A stretch of DNA of 64,000 nt from Cydia pomonella. Taxonomy: Eukaryota > Arthropoda > Insecta > Lepidoptera > Tortricidae. A program made the position numbers and the translations under genes. The stretch covers positions 10,107,692 to 10,171,691 of the forward strand of contig NC_084717.1 in assembly GCF_033807575.1 (NCBI RefSeq). Direction: 5' to 3'. Every line of letters starts with the position of its first letter. Position 1 is the stretch's first letter. Below are positions 34,401 through 46,388 of this stretch, piece after piece. Under the pieces are notes generated by a model. That model did no database searches. It was not told where the DNA came from and was given only the letters and a program-made list of their open reading frames with translations.

Positions 34401-37400
34401 ATTAATGGTGCACGGGCATCAAAAGAGACTTTGGCTTTTTATGAACATTTGCATTCATTGAAGAAAATTTGCATCTTAGACGGCAGGCGAGTAAACCGCA
34501 CCCACTGCATCGTACAGAGCATTAAATTATCGATCAAATAATTTTATTTCTAGAGTGATACTCGGCGGCATATTCATGATGCATGGGCATCAAAGAGACT
34601 TTGGCTTTCTATGAACATTGGCATTCAATGAAGTTTTTCTGCATCTTAGACGGCAGGCGAGTAAACCACACCCACTCTATCGTACAGAACATTATACTAT
34701 CTACCAAAAAACACTATATCTAGGGTGATACTCGGCGGCATATTAATGGTGCACGGGCATAAAAAAGAAACTTAGGCTTTCTATGAAAATTTCCATTCAT
34801 TGAAGTTTTTCGGCAACTTAGACGGCAGGCGAGTAAACTACACCCACTGAATCGTACAGAACATTATACTATGTATCAAATAACACCATATCTAGAGTGA
34901 TACTCGGCGGCATATTAATGGTGCAAGTGCACAAATAAGAAACTTAGGTTTTCTATGAACAATTGCATTCATTGAAGTTTTTCGGCAACTTAGACGGCAG
35001 GCGAGTAAACTACACCCACTGAATCGTACAGAACGTTATATCATCAATCAAACAACAGTACCTCTAGAGTGATACTCGGCGGCATATTCATGATGCTCGG
35101 GCATCAAAGAGACTTTGGCTTTCTATGAACATTGGCATTCAACGAAGTTTTTCTGCATCTTAGACGGCAGGCGAGTAAACCACACCCACTATCGTACAGA
35201 ACATTATACTATCTACCAAAAAACACTATATCTAGGGTGATACTCGGCGGCATATTAATGGTGCAAGTGAACAAATAAGAAACTTAGGCTTTCTATGAAC
35301 ATTTGCATTCATTGAAGTTTTTCGGCACCTTAGACGGAAGGCGAGTAAACTACACCCACTGAATCGTATAGAGCATTATATTTTCTATCAAATAACTATA
35401 TTTTTAGAGTGATACTCGGCGGCACATTAATGGTGCACGGGCATCATAAGAGACTTTGGCTTTCTATGAACATTTGCATTCATTGAAGAAAATTTGCATC
35501 TTAGACGGCAGGCGAGTAAACCGCACCCACTGCATCGTACAGAGCATTAAATTATCGATCAAATAATTTTATTTCTAGAGTGATACTCGGCGGCATATTC
35601 ATGACGCACGTGCATCAAAGAGACTTTGGCTTTCTGTGAACATTGGCATTCAATGAAGTTTTTTTTTTATCTTAGACGGCAGGCGAGTAAACCACACCCA
35701 GTCTATCGTACAGAACATTATACTATCTACCAAAAAACACTACATCTAGGGTGATACTCGGCGGCATATTAATGGTGCAAGTGAACAAATAAGAAACTTA
35801 GGCTTTCTATGAACATTTGCATTCATTGAAGTTTTTCGGCATCTTAGACGGAAGGCGAGTAAACTACACCCACTGAATCGTACAGTGCATTATATTTTCT
35901 ATCAAATAACTATATTTCTAGAGTGATACTCGGCGGCATATTAATGGTGCAAGTGAACAAATAAGAAACTTAGGCTTTCTATGAACATTTGCATTCATTG
36001 AAGTTTTTCGGCACCTTAGACGGAAGGCGAGTAATCTACACCCACTGAATCGTATAGAGCATTATATTTTCTATCAAATAACTATATTTCTAGAGTGATA
36101 CTCGGCGGCACATTAATGGTGCACGGGCATCAAAAGAGACTTTGGCTTTCTATGAACATTTGCATTCATTGAAGAAAATTTGCATCTTAGACGGCAGGCG
36201 AGTAAACGGCACCCACTGCATCGTACAGAGCATTAAATTATCGATCAAATAATTTTATTTCTTGAGTGATACTCGGCGGCATATTCATGATGCACGGGCA
36301 TCAAAGAGACTTTGGCTTTCTATGAACATTGGCATTCAATGAAGTTTTTCTGCATCTTAGACGGCAGGCGAGTAAACCACACCCACTCTATCGTACAGAA
36401 CATTATACTATCTATCAAAAAACACTATATCTAGGGTGATACTCGGCGGCATATTAATGGTGCAAGTGCACAAATAAGAAACTTAGGCTTTCTATGAACA
36501 TTTCTATTCATTCAAATTTTTCGGCATCTTAGACGGCAGGCGAGTAAATGACACCCACTGCATCGTACAGAGCATTATATTTTCTATCAAATAACTATAT
36601 TTCTAGAGTGATACTCGGCGGCATATTAATGGTGCACGGGCATCAAAAGAGACTTTGGCTTTCTATGAACATTTGCATTCATTGAAGAAAATTTGCATCT
36701 TAGACGGCAGGCGAGTAAACCGTACCCACTGCATCGTACAGAGCATTAAATTATCGATCAAATAATTTTATTTCTAGAGTGATACTCGGCGGCATATTCA
36801 TGATGCACGGGCATCAAAGAGACTTTGGCTTTCTATGAACATTTGTATTCATTGAAGAATTTTTGCATCTTAGACGGCAGGCGAGTAAACTACACCCACT
36901 CTAGCGTACAGAGCATTATATTTTCTATCAAATAACTTTATCTCTAGAGTGATACTCGGCGGCATATTCATGACGCACGTGCATCAAAGAGACTTTGGCT
37001 TTCTGTGAACATTGGCATTCAATGAAGTTTTTTTTTTATCTTAGACGGCAGGCGAGTAAACCACATCCACTCTATCGTACAGAACATTATACTATCTACC
37101 AAAAAACACTACATCTAGGGTGATACTCGGCGGCATATTAATGGTGCAAGTGAACAAATAAGAAACTTAGGCTTTCTATGAACATTTGCATTCATTGAAG
37201 TTTTTCGGCATCTTAGACGGAAGGCGAGTAAACTACACCCACTGAATCGTACAGAGCATTATATTTTCAATCAAATAACTATATTTCTAGAGTGATACTC
37301 GGCGGCACATTAATGGTGCACGGGCATCAAAAGAGACTTTGGCTTTCTATGAACATTTGCATTCATTGAAGAAAATTTGCATCTTAGACGGCAGGCGAGT

Positions 37401-38723
37401 AAACCGCACCCACTGCATCGTACAGAGCATTAAATTATCGATCAAATAATTTTATTTCTAGAGTGATACTCGGCGGCATATTCATGACGCACGTGCATCA
37501 AAGAGACTTTGGCTTTCTGTGAACATTGGCATTCAATGAAGTTTTTTTTTATCTTAGACGGCAGGCGAGTAAACCACACCCACTCTATCGTACAAAACAT
37601 TATACTATCTACCAAAAAACACTACATCTAGGGTGATACTCGGCCGCATATTAATGGTGCAAGTGCACAAATAAGAAACTTAGGTTTTCTATGAACAATT
37701 GCATTCATTGAAGTTTTTCGGCATCTTAGACGGCAGGCGAGTAAACTACACCCACTGAATCGTACAGAGCATTATATTTTCTATCAAATAACTATATTTC
37801 TAGAGTGATACTCGGCGGCATATTAATGGTGCACGGGCATCAAAAGAGACTTTGGCTTTCTATGAACATTTGCATTCATTGAAGAAAATTTGCATCTTAG
37901 ACGGCAGGCGAGTAAACCGCACCTACTGCATCGTACAGAGCATTATATTTTCTATCAAATAACTTTATCTCTAGAGTGATACTCGGCGGCATATTCATGA
38001 TGCTCGGGCATCAAAGAGACTTTGGCTTTCTATGAACATTGGCATTCAATGAAGTTTTTCTGCATCTTAGACGGCAGGCGAGTAAACCACACCCACTCTA
38101 TCGTACAGAACATTATACTATCTACCAAAAAACACTATATCTAGGGTGATACTCGGCGGCATATTAATGGTGCAAGTGAACAAATAAGAAACTTAGGCTT
38201 TCTATGGACATTTGCATTCATTGAAGTTTTTCGGCATCTTAGACGGAAGGCGAGTAAACTACACCCACTGAATCGTACAGAGCATTATATTTTCTATCAA
38301 ATAACTATATTTCTAGAGTGATACTCGGCGGCACATTAATGGTGCACGGGCATCAAAAGAGACTTTGGCTTTCTATGAACATTTGCATTCATTGAAGAAA
38401 ATTTGCATCTTAGACGGCAGGCGAGTAAACCGCACCCACTGCATCGTACAGAGCGTTAAATTATCGATCAAATAATTTTATTTCTAGAGTGATACTCGGC
38501 GGCATATTCATGATGCTCGGGCATCAAAGAGACTTTGGCTTTCTATGAACATTGGCATTCAATGAAATTTTTCTGCATCTTAGACGGCAGGCGAGTAAAC
38601 CACACCCACTCTATCGTACAGAATATTATACTATCTACCAAAAAACACTATATCTTGGGTGATACTCGGCGGCATATTAATGGTGCAAGTGCACAAATAA
38701 GAAACTTAGGCTTTCTATGAACA
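25478..38723 (+). repeat. Satellite array, left arm, about 77 monomers of about 171 bp
   Basis: Each monomer carries TGATACTCGGCGGCATATT, GGCTTTCTATGAACATT and CTTAGACGGCAGGCGAGTAA in fixed order and spacing. Three main types differ in blocks: A (GTGCAAGTGAACAAATAAG), B (GAAGAAAATTTGCATC with TTATCGATCAAATAATTTT) and C (GGCATTCAATGAAG with ACACTATATCTAGGG). A-B-C trimers of about 513 bp recur many times. A seven-monomer block of 1197 bp is duplicated at 31321 and 32518. Near 25630-25684 the first monomers hold a local AGTAAAC-rich expansion. The array is non-coding; short frames over it are shadows. It stops inside a monomer at GAACAT. Confidence 0.97.
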
Positions 38724-39136
38724 TGTTCACGCTGCCGGGTTGTATTAATATAAATATAATAAAAAAATTGTGAGATACAACATTTGTGCTTGTAAGTTAC
38801 ATTTAAGATGGCATAGCGCCACATAAACGCGACTACATATTATTCATAAGGAGTGCCTACCTATAAAACTAAATTATAAATTTAAGTTGACTTAGAGATG
38901 TACAGGTCTCTAAGTGTCCGAATCATTAAAATAGGTATTAAAATAAAATGAAATTTAAAATAAAATAAAATAAAATCATAGAGGTGTATAAGGTCTCTAA
39001 GTGTCCAAAACTAAAATAATACAATCAAACGAGAACATGATGTTCTCTTGTGTCAGTTCTACTGGACACTAGTATGGTTATTTCACAGAAAGAAAACGAA
39101 AACACTATTACTTACATTTTTATCATACTATCAAAA
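38724..39136 (-). other. Probable 3' UTR of the minus-strand LINE in the loop
   Basis: No open frame. AAAATAAAATAAAATAAAATC near 38965 and the pair GGTCTCTAAGTGTCC at about 38904 and 38991 form a small duplicated segment. It lies directly downstream of the LINE coding remnant and joins the satellite at 38723. The boundary with the satellite carries GTTCACGCTGCCGGGTTG, which I cannot assign. Confidence 0.45.
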
Positions 39137-40197
39137 TCAAACTACTGGCTTAAAGGCATCCTTATCATCTATGAAATCATTCACAGCATAGTACGCCTTA
39201 CTTAACAAACAGCTCTTAACGTGTGACTTAAATTTGGTAAGAGGCAAATTCACTATATCAGTGGGAACTTTGTTATAAAAACGTGTACAAATCCCGACGC
39301 AAGACTTACTAACCTTACGGAGGCGGTGGGCGGGCACAGCAAGTTTATGCTTATTTCTAGTGTTATAGTTATGGATATCACTGTTAAGCTTGAATTCGTT
39401 GATGTTTTTCCGATCATACTTAATATTCTCAAGTATGTATTGAGATGCAACGGTAAGAATGCTTGCATCTTTAAATTTCTCTCCTAGGGATACTCGAGCG
39501 CCCAGTCCATAGATGGAACGTACAGCTCGCTTTTGCGGTACAAATATTGTCTGAATGTCTGCCGCTTTTCCCCACAACAGAATTCCATACGACATAACAC
39601 TATGGAAGTAACTAACAGGGATCGGATACCGGTATTTTTTGTATGGGAACGAAAACGGTATTTTTTCGTTCTTTGTTAATTACTTCATTTCTAATTAGGC
39701 AATCTAATAATACTAAGTCGTTATCTGAAAACACAACTGAGTCCTACATTTAGAGAATAAAATAAACCGAAATATATGGTAATTTCGATGTTTTTGCAAA
39801 AAACCGGCTCCGATCCCTGGTAACTAAAGTATACCAGCCTGGCCGTCTCTACGTTTGTTAGCTGTCTGATTCTCCTCACTGCATAGGCTGCTGAACTAAG
39901 TTTGCAGGCTAAAGTGGCTATATGTGCATGCCATTGCAGTTTTGAGTCTAAAGTGACTCCCAGGAAAACAGTTCGATCTTCAAATTCCAGCGTATCACCT
40001 TTTATTTTAATCTTGCTGTTATTTACCTGCTTGACGTTAGGTAGCGTAAATTTGATGCATTTGGTTTTCTTTGCGTTCAAAAGCAAATTGTTTGCCGTAA
40101 ACCAGTTTAATACGGTAGATAGCGCGTCATTAATGCTCTCGAAGCTATTTTCCTTTCTGTTCACTTTAAATATAAGGGAAGTGTCATCTTAAATAGA
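39137..40197 (-). pseudogene. CR1/Jockey-group LINE, C-terminal reverse transcriptase remnant
   Basis: Reading from 40197 the frame starts at the catalytic motif C remnant (DDTSLIFKVNRKENS), passes through thumb motifs VLNWFTANNLLLNAKKTKC and FLGVTLDSKLQWHAHI, and is broken by a 204-bp MITE at 39616. Beyond the MITE it resumes with MSYGILLWGKAA, QKRAVRSIYGL and YNTRNKHKLAVPAHRL up to a stop at 39137. The N-terminal endonuclease and most of the RT palm are missing, so the copy was 5'-truncated almost exactly at the YADD box. Such C-terminal motifs are very common in lepidopteran CR1/Jockey-like LINEs. It stands head-to-head with the LINE that starts at 40198. Confidence 0.85.
39616..39819. mobile_element. 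hAT-type MITE, 204 bp, with 8-bp duplication
   Basis: Ends CAGGGATCGGATACCGGTAT and AAAACCGGCTCCGATCCCTG are inverted repeats. GTAACTAA flanks both sides (39608-39615 and 39820-39827). The CAGGG start and 8-base duplication are hAT hallmarks. It is non-coding and splits a LINE frame. Confidence 0.9.
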
Positions 40198-40378
40198 CAA
40201 CTTAAACACGAGTGCGCTGACGTCACCACCGTCGTAAGCATCGGCTACGTCGGTTGCCGCTACGAAGTGCTACGAAATTCTACGAGCTCCATTCTGCTAC
40301 GCCGGACCATTGTGTTGTGCTAACTTGGACATTATTTGGTGCAAGTTTAGTGTGAAGTTAAAAACGTAGGCGTAACTG
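40198..40378 (+). promoter_or_regulatory. Likely 5' UTR / internal promoter of a LINE
   Basis: A GC-richer leader (GTGCGCTGACGTCACCACCG, TCGGCTACGTCGGTTGCCGC) precedes the PHD-finger frame. LINEs carry their promoter inside this region. It includes the cAMP-response-like palindrome TGACGTCA. The role is inferred from position. Confidence 0.4.
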
Positions 40379-41525
40379 ATGGCTTTGCAAAGAGGTGATA
40401 GTGCGGAATTAATCTGCCACGGGTGCCCGTTTGAACTCACTGTTGGGGAAGAGTACATTCAGTGCATGGTACCGTCTTGTGGTAAGCTTTATCACTTATC
40501 ATGTATAAATAAAGAGCATACGCTGAAAAAGAGAGATGCGTGGGTCTGTCCTGAGTGCTGTATTATTTACAAAAAGACAGGGCAAAATTGCGCAACTCCA
40601 GTTGGCACGCCACTCACAATTAAAAATATTGCGGTTCGGAATAGGATTGAGGAACCTACATCACACTCCCAGTCGGACCAGGACAGAAGTGTTCCACAGA
40701 CTCAATCAGCAGGTGAGGTTGCGCTTCTGACATTGGAAATGAGCCAGATACGGGAACAAATGAGCATGCTATCGGAGAAGTTAACTGATGCACTATCTAC
40801 TGTCACTAAATACCAGGCTGCACTCGCTGATTGCTCCAATAAGCTAGAAATGGTCAATGAGAGGTTGGGGCAACTTGAGCACACATCGGCAAGCGTCTGT
40901 CCTGGCTTGAGATCAGGAGGCCCGGATCCTGCTATCGATTGGTGCGGTAGGAGTTACTAGTCACCGGCTCGAGGTAACGGGCGATGCTGAAACGTCGAGG
41001 GATGGCAGTTTGGTGCGGACGAGTGGTATATCTACAGATGGAGAAATAGATATGTCTTCCACGGGGAAATGTATGGATAAAGAAAGTTCTGCCGCAGATG
41101 ATGGAAAAGAGATTAGACTTTCACATAAACGTTTCTCATCACTGCGGTGCACAGCGGGACCTGAAGTTACGTCACTAAAGGCGGCTGAGTTCCTAAAATA
41201 CATACACCTTTGGAACATGATATCGGGAGCAGAGGATATACGTGCTTATTTGACAACAATGTTTCCTGAGAAAAATTGTACGGTACAGGAGCTCAAGCCA
41301 AAGGGGGCGTATAAATCGTACAAAATAGGTGTCCTATCTGAACTCTACGATAAGTGCCTTTCAGCTCAAGTTTGTCCCGAGAACGCTCGTGTGAAACCGT
41401 GGTTTTTTCGAAGATCGGTTAACAGGACCAGCGCAGATCCAGGTAACGCCAGTCGTCAGGAAAGAAATAGTGTCAGCAATAGACATCGTGTACCAAAACG
41501 TCAGGGGCTTCAACACGAAGCTTGA
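40379..41525 (+). pseudogene. LINE ORF1: PHD finger, coiled coil, FP-like C-terminal domain
   Basis: From ATG 40379 the first 60 residues form a C4HC3 PHD-type finger: C13, C16, C29, C34, H39, C42, C57, C60. Residues about 120-172 look like a coiled coil (LEMSQIREQMSMLSEKLTDA). The frame then breaks and stops at 40960. A second frame (41010-41525) continues with YIHLWNMISGAEDIRAYLTT and KPKGAYKSYKIGVLSELYDK, a fold that I associate with the C-terminal part of lepidopteran LINE ORF1 proteins. ORF1 proteins bind element RNA and chaperone nucleic acids. One frameshift makes this copy dead. It overlaps the start of ORF2 by about 55 bases, as is normal for such elements. Confidence 0.75.
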
Positions 41526-42003
41526 TTATTTCAGACTAAATCTTTTATCCTTGGAATGCGATATCATTGCAGTAACTGAGTCATTTCTTCATGAAGCTGT
41601 AAATGATGCTGAGCTCACATGCGGTGGGTGGAACGTGTTGCGCCGGGACCGCGCCACGGGCGCGCGCGGCGGTGGCGTGCTCCTCGCTGCGCGACCAGGA
41701 ATTTTGTTGCGACGCTGTTTAAATTTGGAGACGCCATGTGGAGAGGATTTATGGGCAACATTTGTTATAGATCAAGTCGTCTGTTACATATGTGTAGTCT
41801 ACATTCCTCCTAATGCGACAGACGATACCTACTTCAAATGGTTTCAGAAAGTGGAGTCTGTGATTGAAACATTAAAAGGTGTAGTGTTATTAGTAGGTGA
41901 TTTAAACTTGAATCCGGTGTATACATCACAAAGTATTTTAAGTTATTATCATTATTTTATAGCTGTATGTGGTTTAAAAGAGATTGAATGCCAATGTTCA
42001 TAG
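41470..42003 (+). pseudogene. LINE ORF2 endonuclease domain, truncated by satellite
   Basis: The frame encodes an APE-type endonuclease N-terminus: IVYQNVRGFNTKL (Asn motif), ITETSFL-like AVTESFLHEA (catalytic Glu), GARGGGVLLAARPG and LLVGDLNLNP (Asp-x-Asn). LINE proteins use it to nick target DNA. After about 170 residues, at around 41985, the sequence runs into the inverted satellite array and stops at 42003. The rest of the endonuclease and the whole RT are missing here. A reverse-transcriptase segment in the same orientation occurs at 46813, but whether it belonged to the same copy cannot be shown. Confidence 0.85.
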
Positions 42004-42952
42004 AAAGCCAAAGTCTCTTTGATGCCCGTGCATCATGAATATGCCACCGAGTATCACTCTAGAAATAAAATTATTTGATCGATAATTGAATGCTCTGTAC
42101 GATGCAGTGGGTGCGGTTTACTCGCCTGCCGTCTAAGATGCAAATTTTCTTCAATGAATGCAAATGTTCATAGAAAGTCAAAGTCTCTTTTGATGCCCGT
42201 GCACCATTAATATGCCGCCGAGTATCACTCTAGAAATATAATTATTTGATAGAAAATATAATGCTCTGTACGATTCAGTGGGTGTAGTTTACTCGCCTGC
42301 CGTCTAAGATGCAAAAATTCTTCAATGAATGCAAATGTTCATAGAAAGCCAAAGTCTCTTTTGAGGCCCGTGCACCATTAATATGCCGCCGAGTATCACT
42401 CTAGAAATATAGTTATTTGATAGAAAATATAATGCTCTGTACGATTCAGTGGGTGTAGTTTACTCGCCTGCCGTCTAAGATGCAAAAATTCTTCAATGAA
42501 TGCAAATGTTCATAGAAAGCCAAAGTCTCTTTTGAGGCCCGTGCACCATTAATATGCCGCCGAGTATCACTCTAGAAATATAGTTATTTGATAGAAAATA
42601 TAATGCTCTGTACGATTCAGTGGGTGTAGTTAACTCGCCTGCCGTCTAAGATGCAAAAATTCTTCAATGAATACAAATGTTCATGGAAAGCCAAAGTCTC
42701 TTTGATGCCCGTGTATCATGAATATGCCGCCGAGTATCACTCTAGAAATAAAATTATTTGATCGATAATTTAATGCTCTGTACGATGCAGTGAGTGCGGT
42801 TTACTCGCCTGCCGTCTAAGATGCAAATTTTCTTCAATGAATGCAAATGTTCATAGAAAGCCAAAGTCTCTTTTGATGCCCGTGCACCATTAACATGCCG
42901 CCGAGTATCACTCTAGAAATATAATAATTTGATAGAAAATATAAGGCTCTGT
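41986..42952 (-). repeat. Satellite array, inner right arm, about 5-6 monomers
   Basis: Monomers read in reverse complement (ATGCCGCCGAGTATCACTCT, TTACTCGCCTGCCGTCTAAG). The types correspond to B and C of the left arm. The array begins inside a monomer at ATTGAATGCCAATGTTC and is interrupted at 42952 by a 1371-bp element. Confidence 0.95.
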
Positions 42953-44323
42953 CCCAAGTGGCATTCGGGGTTCTATATGAGATGTCTAGTCGTTCACATG
43001 TACTCCACAAGCTGTGTAAGTCAGCTGTATAAGAGCTGTATAGCTTGCTATAATGCTCTTATAGAACCAGTTTGGGCACAAATTAGACAGCCTTAAGTTC
43101 ACTATGGCTGTACATTAGCAGTATAATAGCATTATAATAGCAGTTTAAGTAGTAACATCGGACTTAAGGCTGACTAATGGCACTATATGGGACGCAGTGT
43201 GAACCAGACAACGTACATGAGTGTAATAAAGAGTAACAAGTGGCTAAATACACAGCTATCACAGTTATAAAATCCGCCAAAAGTACTCCAGCAGTGCTAC
43301 CTAAAATTCACGTGGGTCCAATATATTTCTTTATTTTATTTATTCCTCATTAGTTTGGTTTTTTGTGTGCCATCCGGCGGATATCCTTTGGATAAATTTT
43401 ATGATAACACGCGGTAAGTACCTGTTTTAAATTCTTAATAATGTTAAATGCTATGGGAATGCAAGTTTATCGTGAAATGTATACATATTTACAGCTAAAA
43501 TATTCACGCGCCTCTGTAAAAACGCGATATTCATTTTAAAATATTTAAAACTGGCTGAGAGGAAATCAACAATTTTCAGTTTTTGACATTATATTGGCAT
43601 TATAATTATACTACGGTAATTAATTATAGCATGAAACCAAAACTCAATCGCTCTATCTGCGTATTTTGTGATAAATCTGCATGATAATTTTGGAGATTTA
43701 TTTGGTAAATATTTTAGGTTACGCAGAACAAATGGTGGAAATGAAATACGGCTATGTGAACTGATATAACTCCAATTTAATGCGGTGAGCGTATAATAGG
43801 TTCACATGTGTTCTGTTAGAATGCTGTTACCTATATAAAGTCCCACATTTGTACCACTACAGAGCCAATGTCTATAAATTTATTCTAATGTGAACTAATG
43901 TACAGCTAGTAAAAAAAGGTTATTTTAATGATCACAAACAAGTCCTACTACAGCTACTAGCTGTATAACAGTCTCAAACAAGTAAACATAACAGCTTTTG
44001 GCTTTATAAATGACCATGTGTGTTCTATTAAAATGCTAGCTCTACAACATCGTACAAGTAGGCTGTTAAACAGCGGTTGCCGTATCTCTACCCTCCTATA
44101 ATGCTCTTAGTCAGACGGCTGACTAAAGGATAGTTGTTAGAGTATTATAACACCAACAGTCGTATAAAAGTATAACTCTACCCTCCTATAAGTCCCTTAG
44201 ACAGGTATAGGTGTTATTAATCGCAATAATGCAGCTTATACATCACGAGTGAACAGTAATAATGCTTCAAGTACACCTGGGAACTAAATGTGTACTCTTA
44301 AATGGAGTAAAATGCTACTTGGG
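42953..44323. mobile_element. Non-coding inverted-repeat element, 1371 bp, inside satellite
   Basis: Ends CCCAAGTGGCATT and AATGCTACTTGGG are inverted with one mismatch. GT is present on both sides (42951-42952 and 44324-44325), and removing the insert restores the monomer motif GCTCTGTACGATTCAG. The interior has many short TATAA/AGCTGTATA-type words and no open frame. The superfamily is unknown; a 2-base duplication with a CCC start does not settle it. Confidence 0.75.
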
Positions 44324-46388
44324 GTACGATTCAGTGGGTGTAGTTTACTCGCCTGCCGTCTAAGATGCAAAAATTCTTCAATGAATGCAAATGTTCATAG
44401 AAAGCCAAAGTCTCTTTTGATGCCCGTGCACCATTAATATGCTGCCGAGTATCACTCTAGAAATATGGTTATTTGATAGAAAATATAATGCTCTGTACGA
44501 TTCAGTGGGTGTAGTTTACTCGCCTGCCGTCTAAGATGCCGAAAAACTTCAATGAATGGAAATGTTCATAGAAAGCCTAAGTTTCTTTTTTATGCCCGTG
44601 CACCATTAATATGCCGCCGAGTATCACTCTAGAGATAAAGTTATTTGATAAAAAATATAATGCTCTGTACGATGCAGTGGGTGCGGTTTACTCGCCTGCC
44701 GTCTAAGATGCCGAAAAACTTCAATGAATGCAAATGTTCATAGAAAGCCAAAGTCTCTTTTGATACCCGTGCACCATTAATATGCGGCCGAGTATCACTC
44801 TAGAGGTACTGTTATTTGATTGATGATATAACGCTCTGTACGATGCAGTGGGTGTAGTTTACTCGCTTGCCGTCTAAGATGCAGAAAAACTTCAATGAAT
44901 GCAAATGTTTATAGAAAGCCAAAATCTCTTTTGATGCCCGTGCACCATTAATATGCCGCCGAGTATCACTCTAGAGGTACTGTTATTTGATTGATGATAT
45001 ATTGCTCTGTACGATGCAGTGGGTGTAGTTTACTCGCCTGCCGTCTAAGATGCCGAAAAACTTCAATGAATGCAAAAGTTCATAGAAAGCCTAACTTTCT
45101 TATTTGTGCACTTGCACCATTAATATGTCACCGAGTATCACTCTAGGTATAGTGTTACTTGATAGGTAGTATAATGTTCTGTATGATACAGTGGGTGTGG
45201 TTTACTCGCCTGCCGTCTAAGATGCAAAAATTCTTCAATTAATGCAAATGTTCATAGAAAGCCAAAGTCTCTTTGATGCCCGTGCACCTTTAATATGCCG
45301 CCGAGTATCACTCTAGATATAGTGTTATTTGATACAAAGTATAATGTTCTGTACAATAGAGTGGGTGTAGTTTACTCGCCTGCCGTCTAAGATGCAAAAA
45401 TTCTTCAATGAATGCAATTGTTCATAGAAAGCCAAAGTCTCTTTGATGCCCGTGCATCATGAATATAACAAAATTTTCTTTATTTAGATAACTAGGATCC
45501 ATTGGGGTTAGGTACAATATGCCGCCGAGTATCACTCTGGATATAGTGTTATTTGATACATAGTATTATGTTCTGTACGATAGAGTGGGTGTAGTTTACT
45601 CGCTTGCCGTCTAAGATGCAGAAAAACTTCAATGAATGCAAATGTTCATAGAAAGCCAAAGTCACTTTTGATGCCCGTGCACCATTAATATGCCGCCGAG
45701 TATCACTCTAGAAATATAGTTATTTGATCGATAATTTAATGCTCTGTACGATTCAGTGGGTGTAGTTTACTCGCCTGCCGTCTAAGATGCAAAAATTCTT
45801 CAATGAATACAAATGTTCATAGAAAGCCTAAGTCTCTTTGATGCCCGTGCATCATGAATATGCCGCCGAGTATCACTCTAGAAATAAAATTATTTGATCG
45901 ATAATTTAATGCTCTGTACGATGCAGTGGGTGCGGTTTACTCGCCTGCCGTCTAAGATGCAAATTTTCTTCAATGAATGCAAATGTTCATAGAAAGCCAA
46001 AGTCTCTTTTGATGCCCGTGCACCATTAATATGCCGCCGAGTATCACTCTAGAAATATAATCATTTGATAGAAAATATAATGCTTTGTACGATTCAGTGG
46101 GTGTAGTTTACTCGCCTGCCGTCTAAGATGCCGAAAAACTTCAATGAATGGAAATGTTCATAGAAAGCCTAAATTTCTTTTTTATGCCCGTGCTCCATTA
46201 ATATGCCGCCGATTATCACTCTAGAGATAAAGTTATTTGATAGAAAATATAATGCTCTGTACGATGCAGTGGGTGCGGTTTACTCGCCTGCCCTCTAAGA
46301 TGCCGAAAAACTTCAATGAATGCAAATGTTCATAGAAAGCCAAAGTCTCTTTTGATACCCGTGCACCATTAATATGCCGCCGAGTATA
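44324..46388 (-). repeat. Satellite array, middle right arm, about 12 monomers
   Basis: Continues the monomer broken at 42952. A nine-monomer higher-order unit of about 1.54 kb is visible: the variant with AATGAATGGAAATGTTCATA at 44551 recurs at 46143, and again at 54932 and 56472. The array stops at GCCGCCGAGTAT, where the retroelement nest begins. Confidence 0.95.
45466..45519. repeat. 54-bp insertion in one satellite monomer
   Basis: The monomer reads GAATA at 45461-45465 and resumes TGCCGCCGAG at 45520. The insert contains TTTATTTAGATAACTAGGAT and ends ACAATA, so AATA is present at both borders. Its origin is unknown. Confidence 0.7.

Noticed and set aside
38535..38720. Open frame beginning MAFYEHWHSMKFF, repeated in inverse at 53383-53592
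   Set aside because: It lies wholly within satellite monomers and recurs with them. There is no coding signal.
25478..38723. CRISPR-like regular repeats
   Set aside because: The repeats are head-to-tail 171-bp satellite monomers without unique spacers, in eukaryotic DNA.
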